Below are positions 1 to 7,350 of a DNA stretch of 64,000 nt, piece after piece (positions within the stretch are counted from its first letter, which is position 1; each line of letters starts with the position of its first letter). A model generated the notes under the pieces. The model saw only the letters and a program-made list of their open reading frames with translations, searched no databases and had not been told where the DNA came from. The translations under genes were made by a program, and so were the position numbers. The DNA is from Candidatus Altimarinota bacterium. Lineage in GTDB: Bacteria; Patescibacteriota; Gracilibacteria; UM-FILTER-43-11. The stretch spans positions 62,001 through 126,000 of the forward strand of contig JANQKP010000006.1 of NCBI GenBank assembly GCA_028281045.1. The letters are read 5' to 3'.

Positions 1-126
1 TGGCGTAAATAAAAAGTATTCGTTCGTTTTATCTACTTTCGCAAGTCCACGAAGTAAATTTCTAGTGTACTGTCCAATGCCGGTGTAAGGATGGATTAAA
101 AACCTAGCCTGGATTCCAATTCTCAT
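1..126 (-). CDS. Glycosyltransferase family 4 N-terminus (partial)
   Basis: The minus strand from base 126 encodes 42 residues that run off the left edge of the window. They begin MRIGIQARFL and continue with HPYTGIGQYTRNLL, the typical N-terminal strand and Gly-rich turn of GT4 (GT-B fold) glycosyltransferases, where the loop binds the acceptor. The ATG lies 2 nt after the murG stop, so it is the third gene of an ftsW-murG operon. This position suggests a role in cell-wall or surface glycan synthesis. Only the first strand and turn are visible, so donor and acceptor cannot be named. Confidence 0.75.
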   Translation of the reverse strand, partial: MRIGIQARFLIHPYTGIGQYTRNLLRGLAKVDKTNEYFLFTP

Positions 127-128
127 AA

Positions 129-1169
129 TTAGCTTAAAATTAGATCAGCAAGTTCCTCGGTCGCATGTGGACGAGAAAGTTCTTTAAGCGATTTTTTCAT
201 CGCTTCTCTTTGGGCTTCATTTTGCCATAGCCCATTTAATAACTTAAATAGTTTTTCATCTTTTAAAACAATACTTCCGCCATGGTCTTCAAAGTATTTT
301 GCATTCAGCTCTTGGTCTTTATTAATTTTCAGCGGAAGAAGCACGTTTGGTTTTTGTACTAGTGCTAGCTCATAAAGTGAATTTGCTCCCGCTCTACCAA
401 AGACCATATCCGTAATCGCATAAATGTCTTTGAGCTCATCTTCTAAGTACGTGAACTGCTTGTAATTTGCATGTTCTAACTTGGTTTCTTTACCTTTTCC
501 AGTGACATGAATCACCTGGAAAACGCTTACAATTTGGTCAAAGTCTCTAGCCAGTAAATCGTTTACTTCTAGGGCTCCAAGGCTTCCTCCCCATACCAGT
601 AGCACTGGTTTTTCAGCGTTAAATCCAGTGAGTTTGTAACCTTTTTCTTTGCTTCCTCCTAGAATAGAACTGCGCACAGGGTTTCCTGTAAATTGTACCT
701 TTTTACCGGTCGCTACATTGGGGAATGAAATACAAATCGTTTCTGCAAAACGAGAGCAAATACGATTAGATAACCCCATGGTGCTATCGGCTTCGTGCAG
801 AAGAATGCGCTTTCTAAAAAGGGCTGCAGCTAGTACCACCGGCACAGATACAAAACCTCCTTTAGAAAAAACAACGTCTGGTTTAAAGCGAAGCATAATC
901 CCTAGGCTTTGAAAAAATCCTAGGATTAATAGGAATGGGTCTACAAAGTTTCTCCAAGAAAAATAACGGCGAAGCTTCCCTGTAAAAATCGCTTTAAAAG
1001 GTAGCCCAGAAGGGGCAACCACTTCTTGGTCTAACTTGGATCTAGATCCCACATAAAGAAATTCTAAGTTGGAATCTTTCTCTTTAAGTGCGGACGCGAT
1101 AGCGAGGTTGGGTACGACGTGTCCCGCCGATCCTCCTCCGACTAGCAAAATGCGTTTCGACTTCTGCAT
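129..1169 (-). CDS. murG: MurG, undecaprenyl-PP-MurNAc-pentapeptide GlcNAc transferase
   Basis: This 346-residue protein transfers GlcNAc from UDP-GlcNAc to lipid I to make lipid II on the inner face of the membrane. The N-terminal glycine loop GGGSAGH (residues 11-17), the acceptor-side HEADSTMGLSN segment (about 125) and the C-terminal donor-binding GRAGANSLYELA (about 258-269) are all MurG features. Length is normal for the family. The start is fixed by the glycine loop, so its first 86 bases truly overlap the end of ftsW in another frame. It is flanked by ftsW upstream and a GT4 gene downstream. There is no ribosome binding site; translation is probably coupled to ftsW. Confidence 0.95.
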   Translation of the reverse strand: MQKSKRILLVGGGSAGHVVPNLAIASALKEKDSNLEFLYVGSRSKLDQEVVAPSGLPFKAIFTGKLRRYFSWRNFVDPFLLILGFFQSLGIMLRFKPDVVFSKGGFVSVPVVLAAALFRKRILLHEADSTMGLSNRICSRFAETICISFPNVATGKKVQFTGNPVRSSILGGSKEKGYKLTGFNAEKPVLLVWGGSLGALEVNDLLARDFDQIVSVFQVIHVTGKGKETKLEHANYKQFTYLEDELKDIYAITDMVFGRAGANSLYELALVQKPNVLLPLKINKDQELNAKYFEDHGGSIVLKDEKLFKLLNGLWQNEAQREAMKKSLKELSRPHATEELADLILS

Positions 1170-2334
1170 AACGAGAAATATTAAGTAAAACTCCGGCGGC
1201 TAGCATATTCGCAAGAAGCGAAGAGCCACCATAAGAAATAAAAGGTAGGGTAATCCCTGTAAGCGGTAAAATAGCGATATTTACCCCTATGTTAATGAAA
1301 GCTTGGAAAGCGAACCAAGAGGTGATTCCAACCGCTACTAGCATTTCAAAACGATTACGAGCGCGCCCTGCAATAGAGTAGCCACGCCAAGCGATAATGA
1401 GGTAAGCAATAACAAAGAAAGAGACGCGGAAGAATCCCAGTTCTTCAGCGGCAGCGGCAAAAATGGTATCTGATTGTACCTCTGGTAAGTATCCAAATTT
1501 TTGAATAGATTTTCCAAATCCGGTTCCAAAGAAGCCTCCAGATCCAATGGCAATTAAGGCCTGTTTCACCTGGAAACCAATGTTCAGCGGATCAATACTT
1601 GGATCTAAGAACGCCAAGAAACGATTGCGAATATACTCCTTACTCATAATGATCGGATACGCCATAAGGGCTGCAAGTAAGGCTCCTCCAAAGAGGTGAA
1701 GTACTCTACCTCCAGCAGCGAAGAACATCGTCGCTGCAATAGTAGAAATCACGAGTACAGATCCAAAGTCAGGCTGCATAGCCAGAAGAATCACTACCGA
1801 ACTTAAAAGAATCGTAAACGGCATAAATCCATACTGGAAAGATTGCACCAGCTCTTGTCTTTTTTCCATCCATACCGCCAGGTAAAAGATAAGCCCAAGC
1901 TTCACGAATTCCGCGGGCTGAAGCGATGGCAGGAATGGAAGTAAGATCCAACTGGTACTGGTTCCATAGTTCGCTCCAATCCCTGGTAAGAACAGGGCGA
2001 TTAAAAGGAAAATACCCAGAATAAACAGGGGCATCGCGGCTTTTTTCCAAATCCCCATAGGCAAATACATAGCCACAATCCACACGGGAATCGCAATAAA
2101 CACACGGATCATATGGCGCCATAAATAGAAGCTATTGCTGGGCTCTTCAAGAAGCCCAGCACGTACCATACCTTCTGTCAGCTGATACGATTCATAAACA
2201 CTCACACTCGAGATCATTACAATCCCAAACAGCATCAAAGCAAAAATGGTAATCGCCAGTGTTTTATCGATCTGTCTTTTTCTCAAGAAGATGTTATTGT
2301 TTATAGCGTGTCGAGTATACCTAATTTTACCCAT
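1084..2334 (-). CDS. ftsW: FtsW/RodA-family lipid II polymerase
   Basis: This 416-residue SEDS protein has about ten membrane segments. SEDS proteins polymerise lipid II into glycan strands with a partner class B PBP. Visible family motifs are the SWILLPFLPSLQPAEF segment (about 127-143) and the C-terminal TGITLPFISYGGSSLLANM (about 361-379). FtsW is favoured over RodA because murG follows directly, as in dcw clusters. The last 25 residues are a basic Arg-rich tail encoded over the first 86 bases of murG. Its ATG shares two bases with the ATG of the divergent lspA (CCATGG), so it must have little or no leader. Confidence 0.92.
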   Translation of the reverse strand: MGKIRYTRHAINNNIFLRKRQIDKTLAITIFALMLFGIVMISSVSVYESYQLTEGMVRAGLLEEPSNSFYLWRHMIRVFIAIPVWIVAMYLPMGIWKKAAMPLFILGIFLLIALFLPGIGANYGTSTSWILLPFLPSLQPAEFVKLGLIFYLAVWMEKRQELVQSFQYGFMPFTILLSSVVILLAMQPDFGSVLVISTIAATMFFAAGGRVLHLFGGALLAALMAYPIIMSKEYIRNRFLAFLDPSIDPLNIGFQVKQALIAIGSGGFFGTGFGKSIQKFGYLPEVQSDTIFAAAAEELGFFRVSFFVIAYLIIAWRGYSIAGRARNRFEMLVAVGITSWFAFQAFINIGVNIAILPLTGITLPFISYGGSSLLANMLAAGVLLNISRYAEVETHFASRRRIGGTRRTQPRYRVRT

Positions 2335-2791
2335 GGAGCACAGTAAATTTAATCCCTATTCGGTCTTTATTCTCACCTTCATTTTTTACCTCGGTTTAGA
2401 CCTTGGAACAAAAGGAATGATAAATAGTAGTGCCTTTGAAAATAAGGTGCTAATCGAAGGCCTTTTGGAGTTTAAAAAAACAGCCAATACAGGCATTGCT
2501 TTCAGCATCGATTTCCCTAAGGAAATCATCATTGGGGTCTCTATTTTAATCATCGTAGCGCTGCTTTACTTTGGATTCGAATACTTCAACGTTAAAAAGA
2601 ATTTCTTAAATCAATTCTTATTCGGTATAATTATCGGTGGAGCTTCTGGGAATTTAGTAGAAAGAATTACCGAAGGTGCTGTCACTGATTTCATTGCCGT
2701 TTCATCCTTTCCAGTGTTCAATATCGCAGATATTGGAATCACCGTTGGGCTCCTAATACTCTTCCTCCGCTCTTACAAAACTATAAATTAA
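2333..2791 (+). CDS. lspA: Lipoprotein signal peptidase (LspA)
   Basis: This 152-residue inner-membrane aspartyl protease cleaves prolipoproteins before the lipidated Cys. It has four hydrophobic segments. Family motifs are LDLGTK near residue 20, TANTGIAF, GGASGNLVERI, and the two catalytic Asp in VTDFI and NIADIG. The start MEHSKF is chosen because residues upstream of it would lie inside ftsW and are not LspA-like. Its substrates could include the lipobox proteins at 7351, 35848 and 43192. A TATACC -10-like box at 2316-2321 leaves a leader of only about 5 nt. Divergent from ftsW, with overlapping start codons. Confidence 0.93.
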   Translation: MEHSKFNPYSVFILTFIFYLGLDLGTKGMINSSAFENKVLIEGLLEFKKTANTGIAFSIDFPKEIIIGVSILIIVALLYFGFEYFNVKKNFLNQFLFGIIIGGASGNLVERITEGAVTDFIAVSSFPVFNIADIGITVGLLILFLRSYKTIN

Positions 2792-2797
2792 AACAAA

Positions 2798-3514
2798 ATG
2801 AACGAAAAAAGACCTTTAACTTTCTCTCTTTTCCTCCTTAGACTTCTAAGTGGATTTACAGGTGGAATTGCCGGAACCCTAGCGGTGTTTGTGGTGTATT
2901 TCCTATTCCTTTCACTACTTCCAGCAGGAGAAGAAACTTCTCTTTCTGTTTTCTTCATTATTGTTATTGCGTTCCTAGGAACCCTTACCGCCAATACCGT
3001 AGCAGCCCTTATGGTGAGCTTTTTAGATAGCGAAAAATATAGTCGTAGAAAAACCATGCTCACGCAGGTATTTCTTTTTAATCTCATTTTGTTCTTCCTA
3101 ACCATTCCACTTTATATGCTTGGAATTACCTTAGGAATTACAGAGGGTATTGCCGCCATGCACCTACTACTTAGTGCTTTTGTTTCTGCGCTTATTCTAG
3201 AAATCCTAGCCGGATACGAATACAGCTTGGTAGGAGTTTATAGTGTTTCTCTTGGAATCTTTGTCACCATTGGCCTAGCCCTTGTAGCCATGAGCCTAGA
3301 AGTAGAATCTGTAACCTTGCTATTTGCTGCTATGCCTGCCGTATGGGTAACGCTTCAGCTCGTTTCTGGAATTACAGAACTCATTTACGACAACTTCCTT
3401 CGCTTCTACGGCGTAGACGCGCTCAACACAAAAACAGACCTTGGTGGAGACTCTGAGGTAGATGTTGAAGACGAAGAGGAAGACAATACAGAAGACGAAA
3501 CAGACGGAGAATAA
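2798..3514 (+). CDS. Polytopic membrane protein with acidic C-terminal tail, unknown
   Basis: I do not recognise this 238-residue protein. It has about six hydrophobic helices spanning residues 10-205. A C-terminal cytoplasmic tail of about 25 residues is almost entirely Asp and Glu (EVDVEDEEEDNTEDE). It starts 6 nt after lspA and is followed 9 nt later by another small membrane protein, so the three form one transcript. There is no signal peptidase site or enzymatic motif. The acidic tail resembles those on LemA and the 8944 protein in this window and may bind basic partners; that is inference only. Confidence 0.7.
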   Translation: MNEKRPLTFSLFLLRLLSGFTGGIAGTLAVFVVYFLFLSLLPAGEETSLSVFFIIVIAFLGTLTANTVAALMVSFLDSEKYSRRKTMLTQVFLFNLILFFLTIPLYMLGITLGITEGIAAMHLLLSAFVSALILEILAGYEYSLVGVYSVSLGIFVTIGLALVAMSLEVESVTLLFAAMPAVWVTLQLVSGITELIYDNFLRFYGVDALNTKTDLGGDSEVDVEDEEEDNTEDETDGE

Positions 3515-3523
3515 TAAATTACT

Positions 3524-3715
3524 ATGATGAAAACAGCTAAAAAAGTTATTGGAATCATTTCTATTGCTAGCGTAATTGCTTTCACCTTACTCGCTATTTT
3601 AGGTATTTGGGGGATCGTAGATAAAGACGTTGCTTTAAGAGCCGTGAGCACTGTAGCAGTGGTCTTTTTTGCCTCTCTAATGAGCCTAATCATTATCGGC
3701 AAAGTAGATAAATAA
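3524..3715 (+). CDS. Small two-helix membrane protein, unknown
   Basis: This 63-residue protein has two hydrophobic helices (about 8-30 and 38-58) joined by a short charged loop, VDKDVALR, and ends in KVDK. It lies 9 nt downstream of the preceding membrane protein in the lspA transcript. Its stop codon abuts the stop of the convergent tsaE gene with no spacer. ATG ATG at the start allows either of two initiation codons. No family is recognised. The clean spacing and typical codon use argue that it is real. Confidence 0.6.
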   Translation: MMKTAKKVIGIISIASVIAFTLLAILGIWGIVDKDVALRAVSTVAVVFFASLMSLIIIGKVDK

Positions 3716-4759
3716 CTATTTCACGTCTTTTGGCTCAATCTCTAGATCTTTAAAGAGTTCTTTTTCTAATTCTAGTAGGGCTTTTTCTGCATCTTCATAA
3801 AAAGCCGTGGTCTCTGGATTATCAAACTGAGCGTAGCGCTTACGTCCATCTTCAAAACGATCTTTTATAGAAACAATTTTGTCATGTGCGGCTCTTTTAT
3901 CTCCGTACATCACTAGTGTTTTTTCCATGGTGTCGTAGGCATTTGGCTCTGTCATAAAGCGCTCGCTAATGTGCAACCGAATCACTTCGGCTGTTTCCGT
4001 GTAACCATCTGCAATCAGGGCTTCATTGGCAATATCAGAATGATTTCTTCCGGCATGTTCTGCTCTTAACTCTTCCCAACGCTTCATTTTCTCATCCGTA
4101 ATTTCTTCAGAAAAATAACTCGTGTCTAAATCTTTAAAATCACAAACGCGGGCCATGTCATGAAGGAGTCCAGCGGTTTCTACTAGGTCTAAATTAATCA
4201 CCTGTCCTTGTTTTACCTGAGCTTCTGCCACTTGCATGGCAACACTTGCTACGGCCTTGCAGTGCTCTTGCACATGCATAGGCGTAGCCCATTTTTCATA
4301 GTAGCTCTCAACAGCCTCCATAGGCACTACACGGGGGTCTACAAACTCTATGTTAATACCACGGTAATTGCCTTCAATTTTAAAATCTACACGTATGAAA
4401 CGCTCTGGGTAGTTGCCTTCAAGGCGGTCTGCCCACTCCACTAAATTAATAACGGTGTCATCGTTAATGGTTTCTTCAAAACCCAGAGAAGTTAAATCAT
4501 CTCCAGGGTTTAAACGATATAAATCATAATGATAAACTGGGGCTTTTTTAGCCGCATAATGGTTCACATAGGCAAACGTAGGACTTTTAATGGTCATCTC
4601 TATTCCAAGCTCCTCAGCCATCCCTTTTACAAAGGTAGTTTTTCCTGCTCCAAGGTCACCAAAAAGAAGCACTGTATCTCCTGGTCTTAAGCGTTTGGCT
4701 AGCTCATGGCCAAGTCTTTCTGTTGCCTGTGGATTTTGGGTCACATAAGTCGCAAACAT
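3716..4759 (-). CDS. tsaE: TsaE ATPase fused to a C-terminal HD-domain phosphohydrolase
   Basis: Residues 1-140 are TsaE, the P-loop ATPase that drives the TsaB-TsaD complex making t6A37 on ANN-decoding tRNAs. The Walker A is GDLGAGKTT (34-42), followed by SPTFAYVN, YHYDLYRL and LVEWADR, all canonical. Residues 160-347 form an HD domain with HVQEH (162-166), the HD pair in LLHDMAR (H200, D201) and later His residues in HAGRNHSD and IRLHISERF. TsaE is normally about 150 residues, so this is a fusion. The start MFATYV is chosen because upstream codons lie in the terminator and cassette of the neighbouring GC-rich gene. A TTTAAT box sits about 10 nt before the ATG. The HD substrate is unknown. 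Confidence 0.9.
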   Translation of the reverse strand: MFATYVTQNPQATERLGHELAKRLRPGDTVLLFGDLGAGKTTFVKGMAEELGIEMTIKSPTFAYVNHYAAKKAPVYHYDLYRLNPGDDLTSLGFEETINDDTVINLVEWADRLEGNYPERFIRVDFKIEGNYRGINIEFVDPRVVPMEAVESYYEKWATPMHVQEHCKAVASVAMQVAEAQVKQGQVINLDLVETAGLLHDMARVCDFKDLDTSYFSEEITDEKMKRWEELRAEHAGRNHSDIANEALIADGYTETAEVIRLHISERFMTEPNAYDTMEKTLVMYGDKRAAHDKIVSIKDRFEDGRKRYAQFDNPETTAFYEDAEKALLELEKELFKDLEIEPKDVK

Positions 4760-4770
4760 AGTGTCATCAT

Positions 4771-4816
4771 TAAAGCAAAAGGTGGGGTCCGGCGCAACAG
4801 CACCGGACGACCCACC
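4771..4816 (-). terminator. Strong GC-rich terminator of the 4833 cassette gene
   Basis: On the minus strand, GGTGGG plus CCGGAC (complement of 4803-4816) pair with the complement of 4781-4792 to give a 12-bp stem with a 2-nt bulge and a 10-nt loop. A short U-run follows (4777-4780). It lies just after the stop of the GC-rich gene and directly before the tsaE start. It would insulate tsaE from readthrough. Confidence 0.8.
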
Positions 4817-4832
4817 TTCAGCGATCATTTGA

Positions 4833-5894
4833 TTACAAGGGAATCTTCCAACTGCGGACGATCCCTTGATGAATACCTCCTCCCGGATCTCCTTGCACAA
4901 AGACGGGACGAGGGGCGTGATTGCCATAGCCAATTTGCAGAAGCACCGCGTCGACACCAATGGGAATGAAGGTGCGCGATTGCGAGTTGCTGAAAATCGA
5001 CTTTTCGCCACGAGGATCCTTGTCCATAAGCAGGGTCAGGGTCAGCTCGAGGGCGTTGGCAGGCACAAAGGGTACGCCGAGTTTGTTGCTGAAGTTCCTA
5101 AGTTCAGCCATTTGGTCGTTCCAATCCAGGCCGTCGGCGAACGGCTTGGCAAAGCGGATAGCAGCGCCGCCTTGGGTTTCATAAACGAAAACGAAGTGAG
5201 TGTTTGGCAGGGTGCCCATATCATCGGGACCAAGGTAGCGCATCATACGCGCCCAGGTCGGGGCAGCCGGCGGCGGGGTGGTAGTAGAGGGAGTCGCGGT
5301 CGTCGAAGGCGCAGGCGGAATTGCTGCGTTATAAATATCGACCAGGCTCATCTCTTTTGGATCAACGGTGATGTACAGGCCTTCGCGCTTGAGTCGCGCG
5401 ACGGTCCACCCAAGTTCGCTAATCCAATAATTCACCACCGCGCACAGCGTGTTCACATCGTTCATGACTTTCATTACTTCGCCGGGTCCGTACGAATGGC
5501 TACCGAAGCGCTCAGTCAAATGGTCCACGCCAAAGACGGGAATGCCATTTTTCTTGAGAAACTCGCAGGAGTCCACCCGATACGTGATGCCGAATTCTGG
5601 CCGCGCCGAGACTGAGGTCGTGGGCAGCGGCAGGGCGACATACGGATACGGATAGATGGCAGCCGGTACGCTGGCAACAACGGTTGCGGGCGTCGGCGCA
5701 GTGGCCGCCGCGGTCGCAGTCACCGAGGTCGTTGCCGTCATGGACGTAGCGGAGGTAATGGAAGTGGTTGAAGTAATGCTAGCGGTTGCAGTCGTTGCCG
5801 TAGGTCCGGTAACGGTCGCTTGTGCCAGCGCTTGAGTTGGGAAAAGGGCGTGGGCACACAAAAGGCCCAGCACCGCAAATACAAATCGGGTCAT
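4833..5894 (-). CDS. GC-rich secreted protein of unknown function (foreign-looking cassette)
   Basis: This is a 353-residue protein I do not recognise. A signal peptide covers residues 1-25 (MTRFVFAVLGLLCA, cleavage near ALAQA). A low-complexity Thr/Ser/Ala stretch (about 26-80) and a Pro/Thr linker (about 195-215) flank two globular regions with two Cys in total. The start at 5894 is chosen because AGGAC lies 7 nt upstream; an in-frame ATG at 5921 lacks one. The gene is much richer in G+C than its neighbours, prefers GCG, CGC and CTG codons, and has only one CTAG. It has its own promoter, SD and GC-rich terminator. These traits suggest acquisition from another lineage. Secretion to the cell surface is likely. 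Confidence 0.85.
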   Translation of the reverse strand: MTRFVFAVLGLLCAHALFPTQALAQATVTGPTATTATASITSTTSITSATSMTATTSVTATAAATAPTPATVVASVPAAIYPYPYVALPLPTTSVSARPEFGITYRVDSCEFLKKNGIPVFGVDHLTERFGSHSYGPGEVMKVMNDVNTLCAVVNYWISELGWTVARLKREGLYITVDPKEMSLVDIYNAAIPPAPSTTATPSTTTPPPAAPTWARMMRYLGPDDMGTLPNTHFVFVYETQGGAAIRFAKPFADGLDWNDQMAELRNFSNKLGVPFVPANALELTLTLLMDKDPRGEKSIFSNSQSRTFIPIGVDAVLLQIGYGNHAPRPVFVQGDPGGGIHQGIVRSWKIPL

Positions 5895-5948
5895 CGGTTT
5901 GTCCTTATTTAAAATGTGCAAGAGGGGGGTTAAGTTAGTTCAAATGAT

Positions 5949-6022
5949 CGCTGTCTAGTATTGGTAAATCTGTGGTGCCAAGAAGGCCCAAACAGATTTA
6001 GAAAACCAATAGTCAGACAGCG
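5949..6022 (-). repeat. Long imperfect inverted repeat in the cassette leader
   Basis: CGCTGTCT (5949-5956) pairs with AGACAGCG (6015-6022). ATTGGT pairs with ACCAAT, and AAATCTGT with ACAGATTT, further in. The result is a hairpin of about 22 bp with small internal loops and a GC-rich 14-nt apical loop. It lies in the 5' UTR between the promoter at 6075-6103 and the SD site of the GC-rich gene. It could be a regulatory leader, an mRNA stabiliser or a recombination site. I see no integron core sites. Confidence 0.7.
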
Positions 6023-6074
6023 AAAAGCTACAGTGTAAAAGATCAGCTAATCCCAGAGAGAGAATTAGAATGAA

Positions 6075-6103
6075 ATTCTACCATATTTTGCTATTTTCGT
6101 CAA
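6075..6103 (-). promoter_or_regulatory. Sigma70-type promoter of the GC-rich cassette
   Basis: On the minus strand TTGACG (6098-6103) is followed by a 17-nt spacer and TAGAAT (6075-6080). This predicts a transcript starting near 6068 with a leader of about 170 nt, containing the long inverted repeat, before the SD-preceded ATG at 5894. It lies just upstream (in the minus sense) of the cassette and just after the O-antigen-ligase-like gene stop. Confidence 0.7.
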
Positions 6104-6110
6104 TAGAAGC

Positions 6111-7331
6111 TTAAGAGCCATTTTTTAGCCTAAAAAAGCCTAAAACAAGGGCTATAAGCATCATTCCAACGAAGCTATCTACCAAGAAGTGGTCGAAGGG
6201 GGCCAGGAAGAGAAGCATAAGAATAGGGATGTCCGTTCCCCTATGCCAATAGGTGTAAATCAGCAGGGTAATTGCTGCCAAAAACAAGATGAATCCTTGA
6301 ATTCCAAGCTCTGCGAGCATCAAGAAATAGCTGTTGTGTACTGGCTGAAACTCCCATGGAGCTAGTTTTTTATCAGCGTAATTTTCTATTTCTAGAGTGT
6401 AATTACGAATCCCTACTCCAAATGGATGATCTACTACAATCTCTTGGGCAATCACATTCTGATCTAATCTTTCCTGAAGTGATGCATCTTCTGAGCTCAG
6501 TAAATGACTACTGGCAAACAGCCATGTATTTACTAGGGCTAGCAGCACCAATAAGAATAAACTGAAGCTCTTTTTAACCTGTACGGATTTAATAGCCTTA
6601 AAGACAATCGCAAGTAAAAGCGTAAGCCCACCTACTACGTAAGCCGCATCGCTTCCTGCAAGGAAAAGCCCCAAAATAACCACAGCCAGCCAAAAGAGTT
6701 TGTTGGAATATTTAAGATAAGAAAGCGCTATAAAAAAGACAGTAAGCAGGTATCCGGCCAGGATATTTGGGTGAGGCAGAAGACCATAACCACGCACTTG
6801 TTTACCAGTTTCTAAATCAATTTTAGCCACCCCAGGAACTTCTGGGCCAATAGCACTTTCACCCAGTAACCCTAGACCAATAGAGCCATTGATTTCTACC
6901 TGTATAAAGGCCAGAAAAACTTGGAAAAGTGCTCCCACAAGAAGCAGCTTTACCATTAGTTTTTCTTCTAAAACTTTATTGGTAATTAGCATGTAAAACG
7001 CCACGAGTTCAAAAAGGCGTAGCACAAAGAATCCAGCCAGAGTTATGTCTCCAAAGAGACCGGTCACCAGCACTGCGTTTAGAGCAAATAAGCCTAAAAT
7101 AATCCAAAGATAATTGTGCCCAATATCCACTTTTACCTTGTTCTTTTTCTTGTCATAAAGCCACAGTAAAAAGGCTACAAGTAGGAGTAGTTCTGGCACA
7201 TAAACAAATTCAGCTACCCAGGGGTTAAATTTCCCAAAGCGGTAGGCCGCATCTTCATACGCTAAAAAACGAATCGAAAAAGGAAACGTGAAGAGGAATA
7301 GGCCAAATAAAGTCTGAATGAATTTATGCAT
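6111..7331 (-). CDS. O-antigen ligase / Wzy-type polymerase family membrane protein
   Basis: This 406-residue protein has about eleven hydrophobic helices. A large extracytoplasmic loop near residues 295-335 contains HPFGVGIRNY and PVHNSYFLMLAELG. This Wzy_C arrangement is typical of O-antigen ligases and polysaccharide polymerases, where the His and Arg in the loop take part in glycan transfer from a lipid carrier. The gene follows the solute-binding protein gene by 19 nt and is probably co-transcribed with it. Together with the GT4, GT2, epimerase and nucleotidyltransferase genes in the window, it suggests a surface polysaccharide or S-layer glycan. Substrate unknown. Confidence 0.82.
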   Translation of the reverse strand: MHKFIQTLFGLFLFTFPFSIRFLAYEDAAYRFGKFNPWVAEFVYVPELLLLVAFLLWLYDKKKNKVKVDIGHNYLWIILGLFALNAVLVTGLFGDITLAGFFVLRLFELVAFYMLITNKVLEEKLMVKLLLVGALFQVFLAFIQVEINGSIGLGLLGESAIGPEVPGVAKIDLETGKQVRGYGLLPHPNILAGYLLTVFFIALSYLKYSNKLFWLAVVILGLFLAGSDAAYVVGGLTLLLAIVFKAIKSVQVKKSFSLFLLVLLALVNTWLFASSHLLSSEDASLQERLDQNVIAQEIVVDHPFGVGIRNYTLEIENYADKKLAPWEFQPVHNSYFLMLAELGIQGFILFLAAITLLIYTYWHRGTDIPILMLLFLAPFDHFLVDSFVGMMLIALVLGFFRLKNGS

Positions 7332-7350
7332 CGGACTTATTATAACTTAT

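Noticed and set aside
1084-1169. Frameshift error creating the ftsW-murG overlap
   Set aside because: Both proteins are intact and of normal length without invoking an error. Kept as a finding with a read check advised.
4866-5615. 249-residue plus-strand ORF
   Set aside because: It is the antisense of the GC-rich gene; Arg-rich low-complexity content and no promoter or SD.
5949-6022. Integron attC site
   Set aside because: The hairpin is long and imperfect like attC, but I find no RYYYAAC/GTTRRRY core pair and no integrase in the window.
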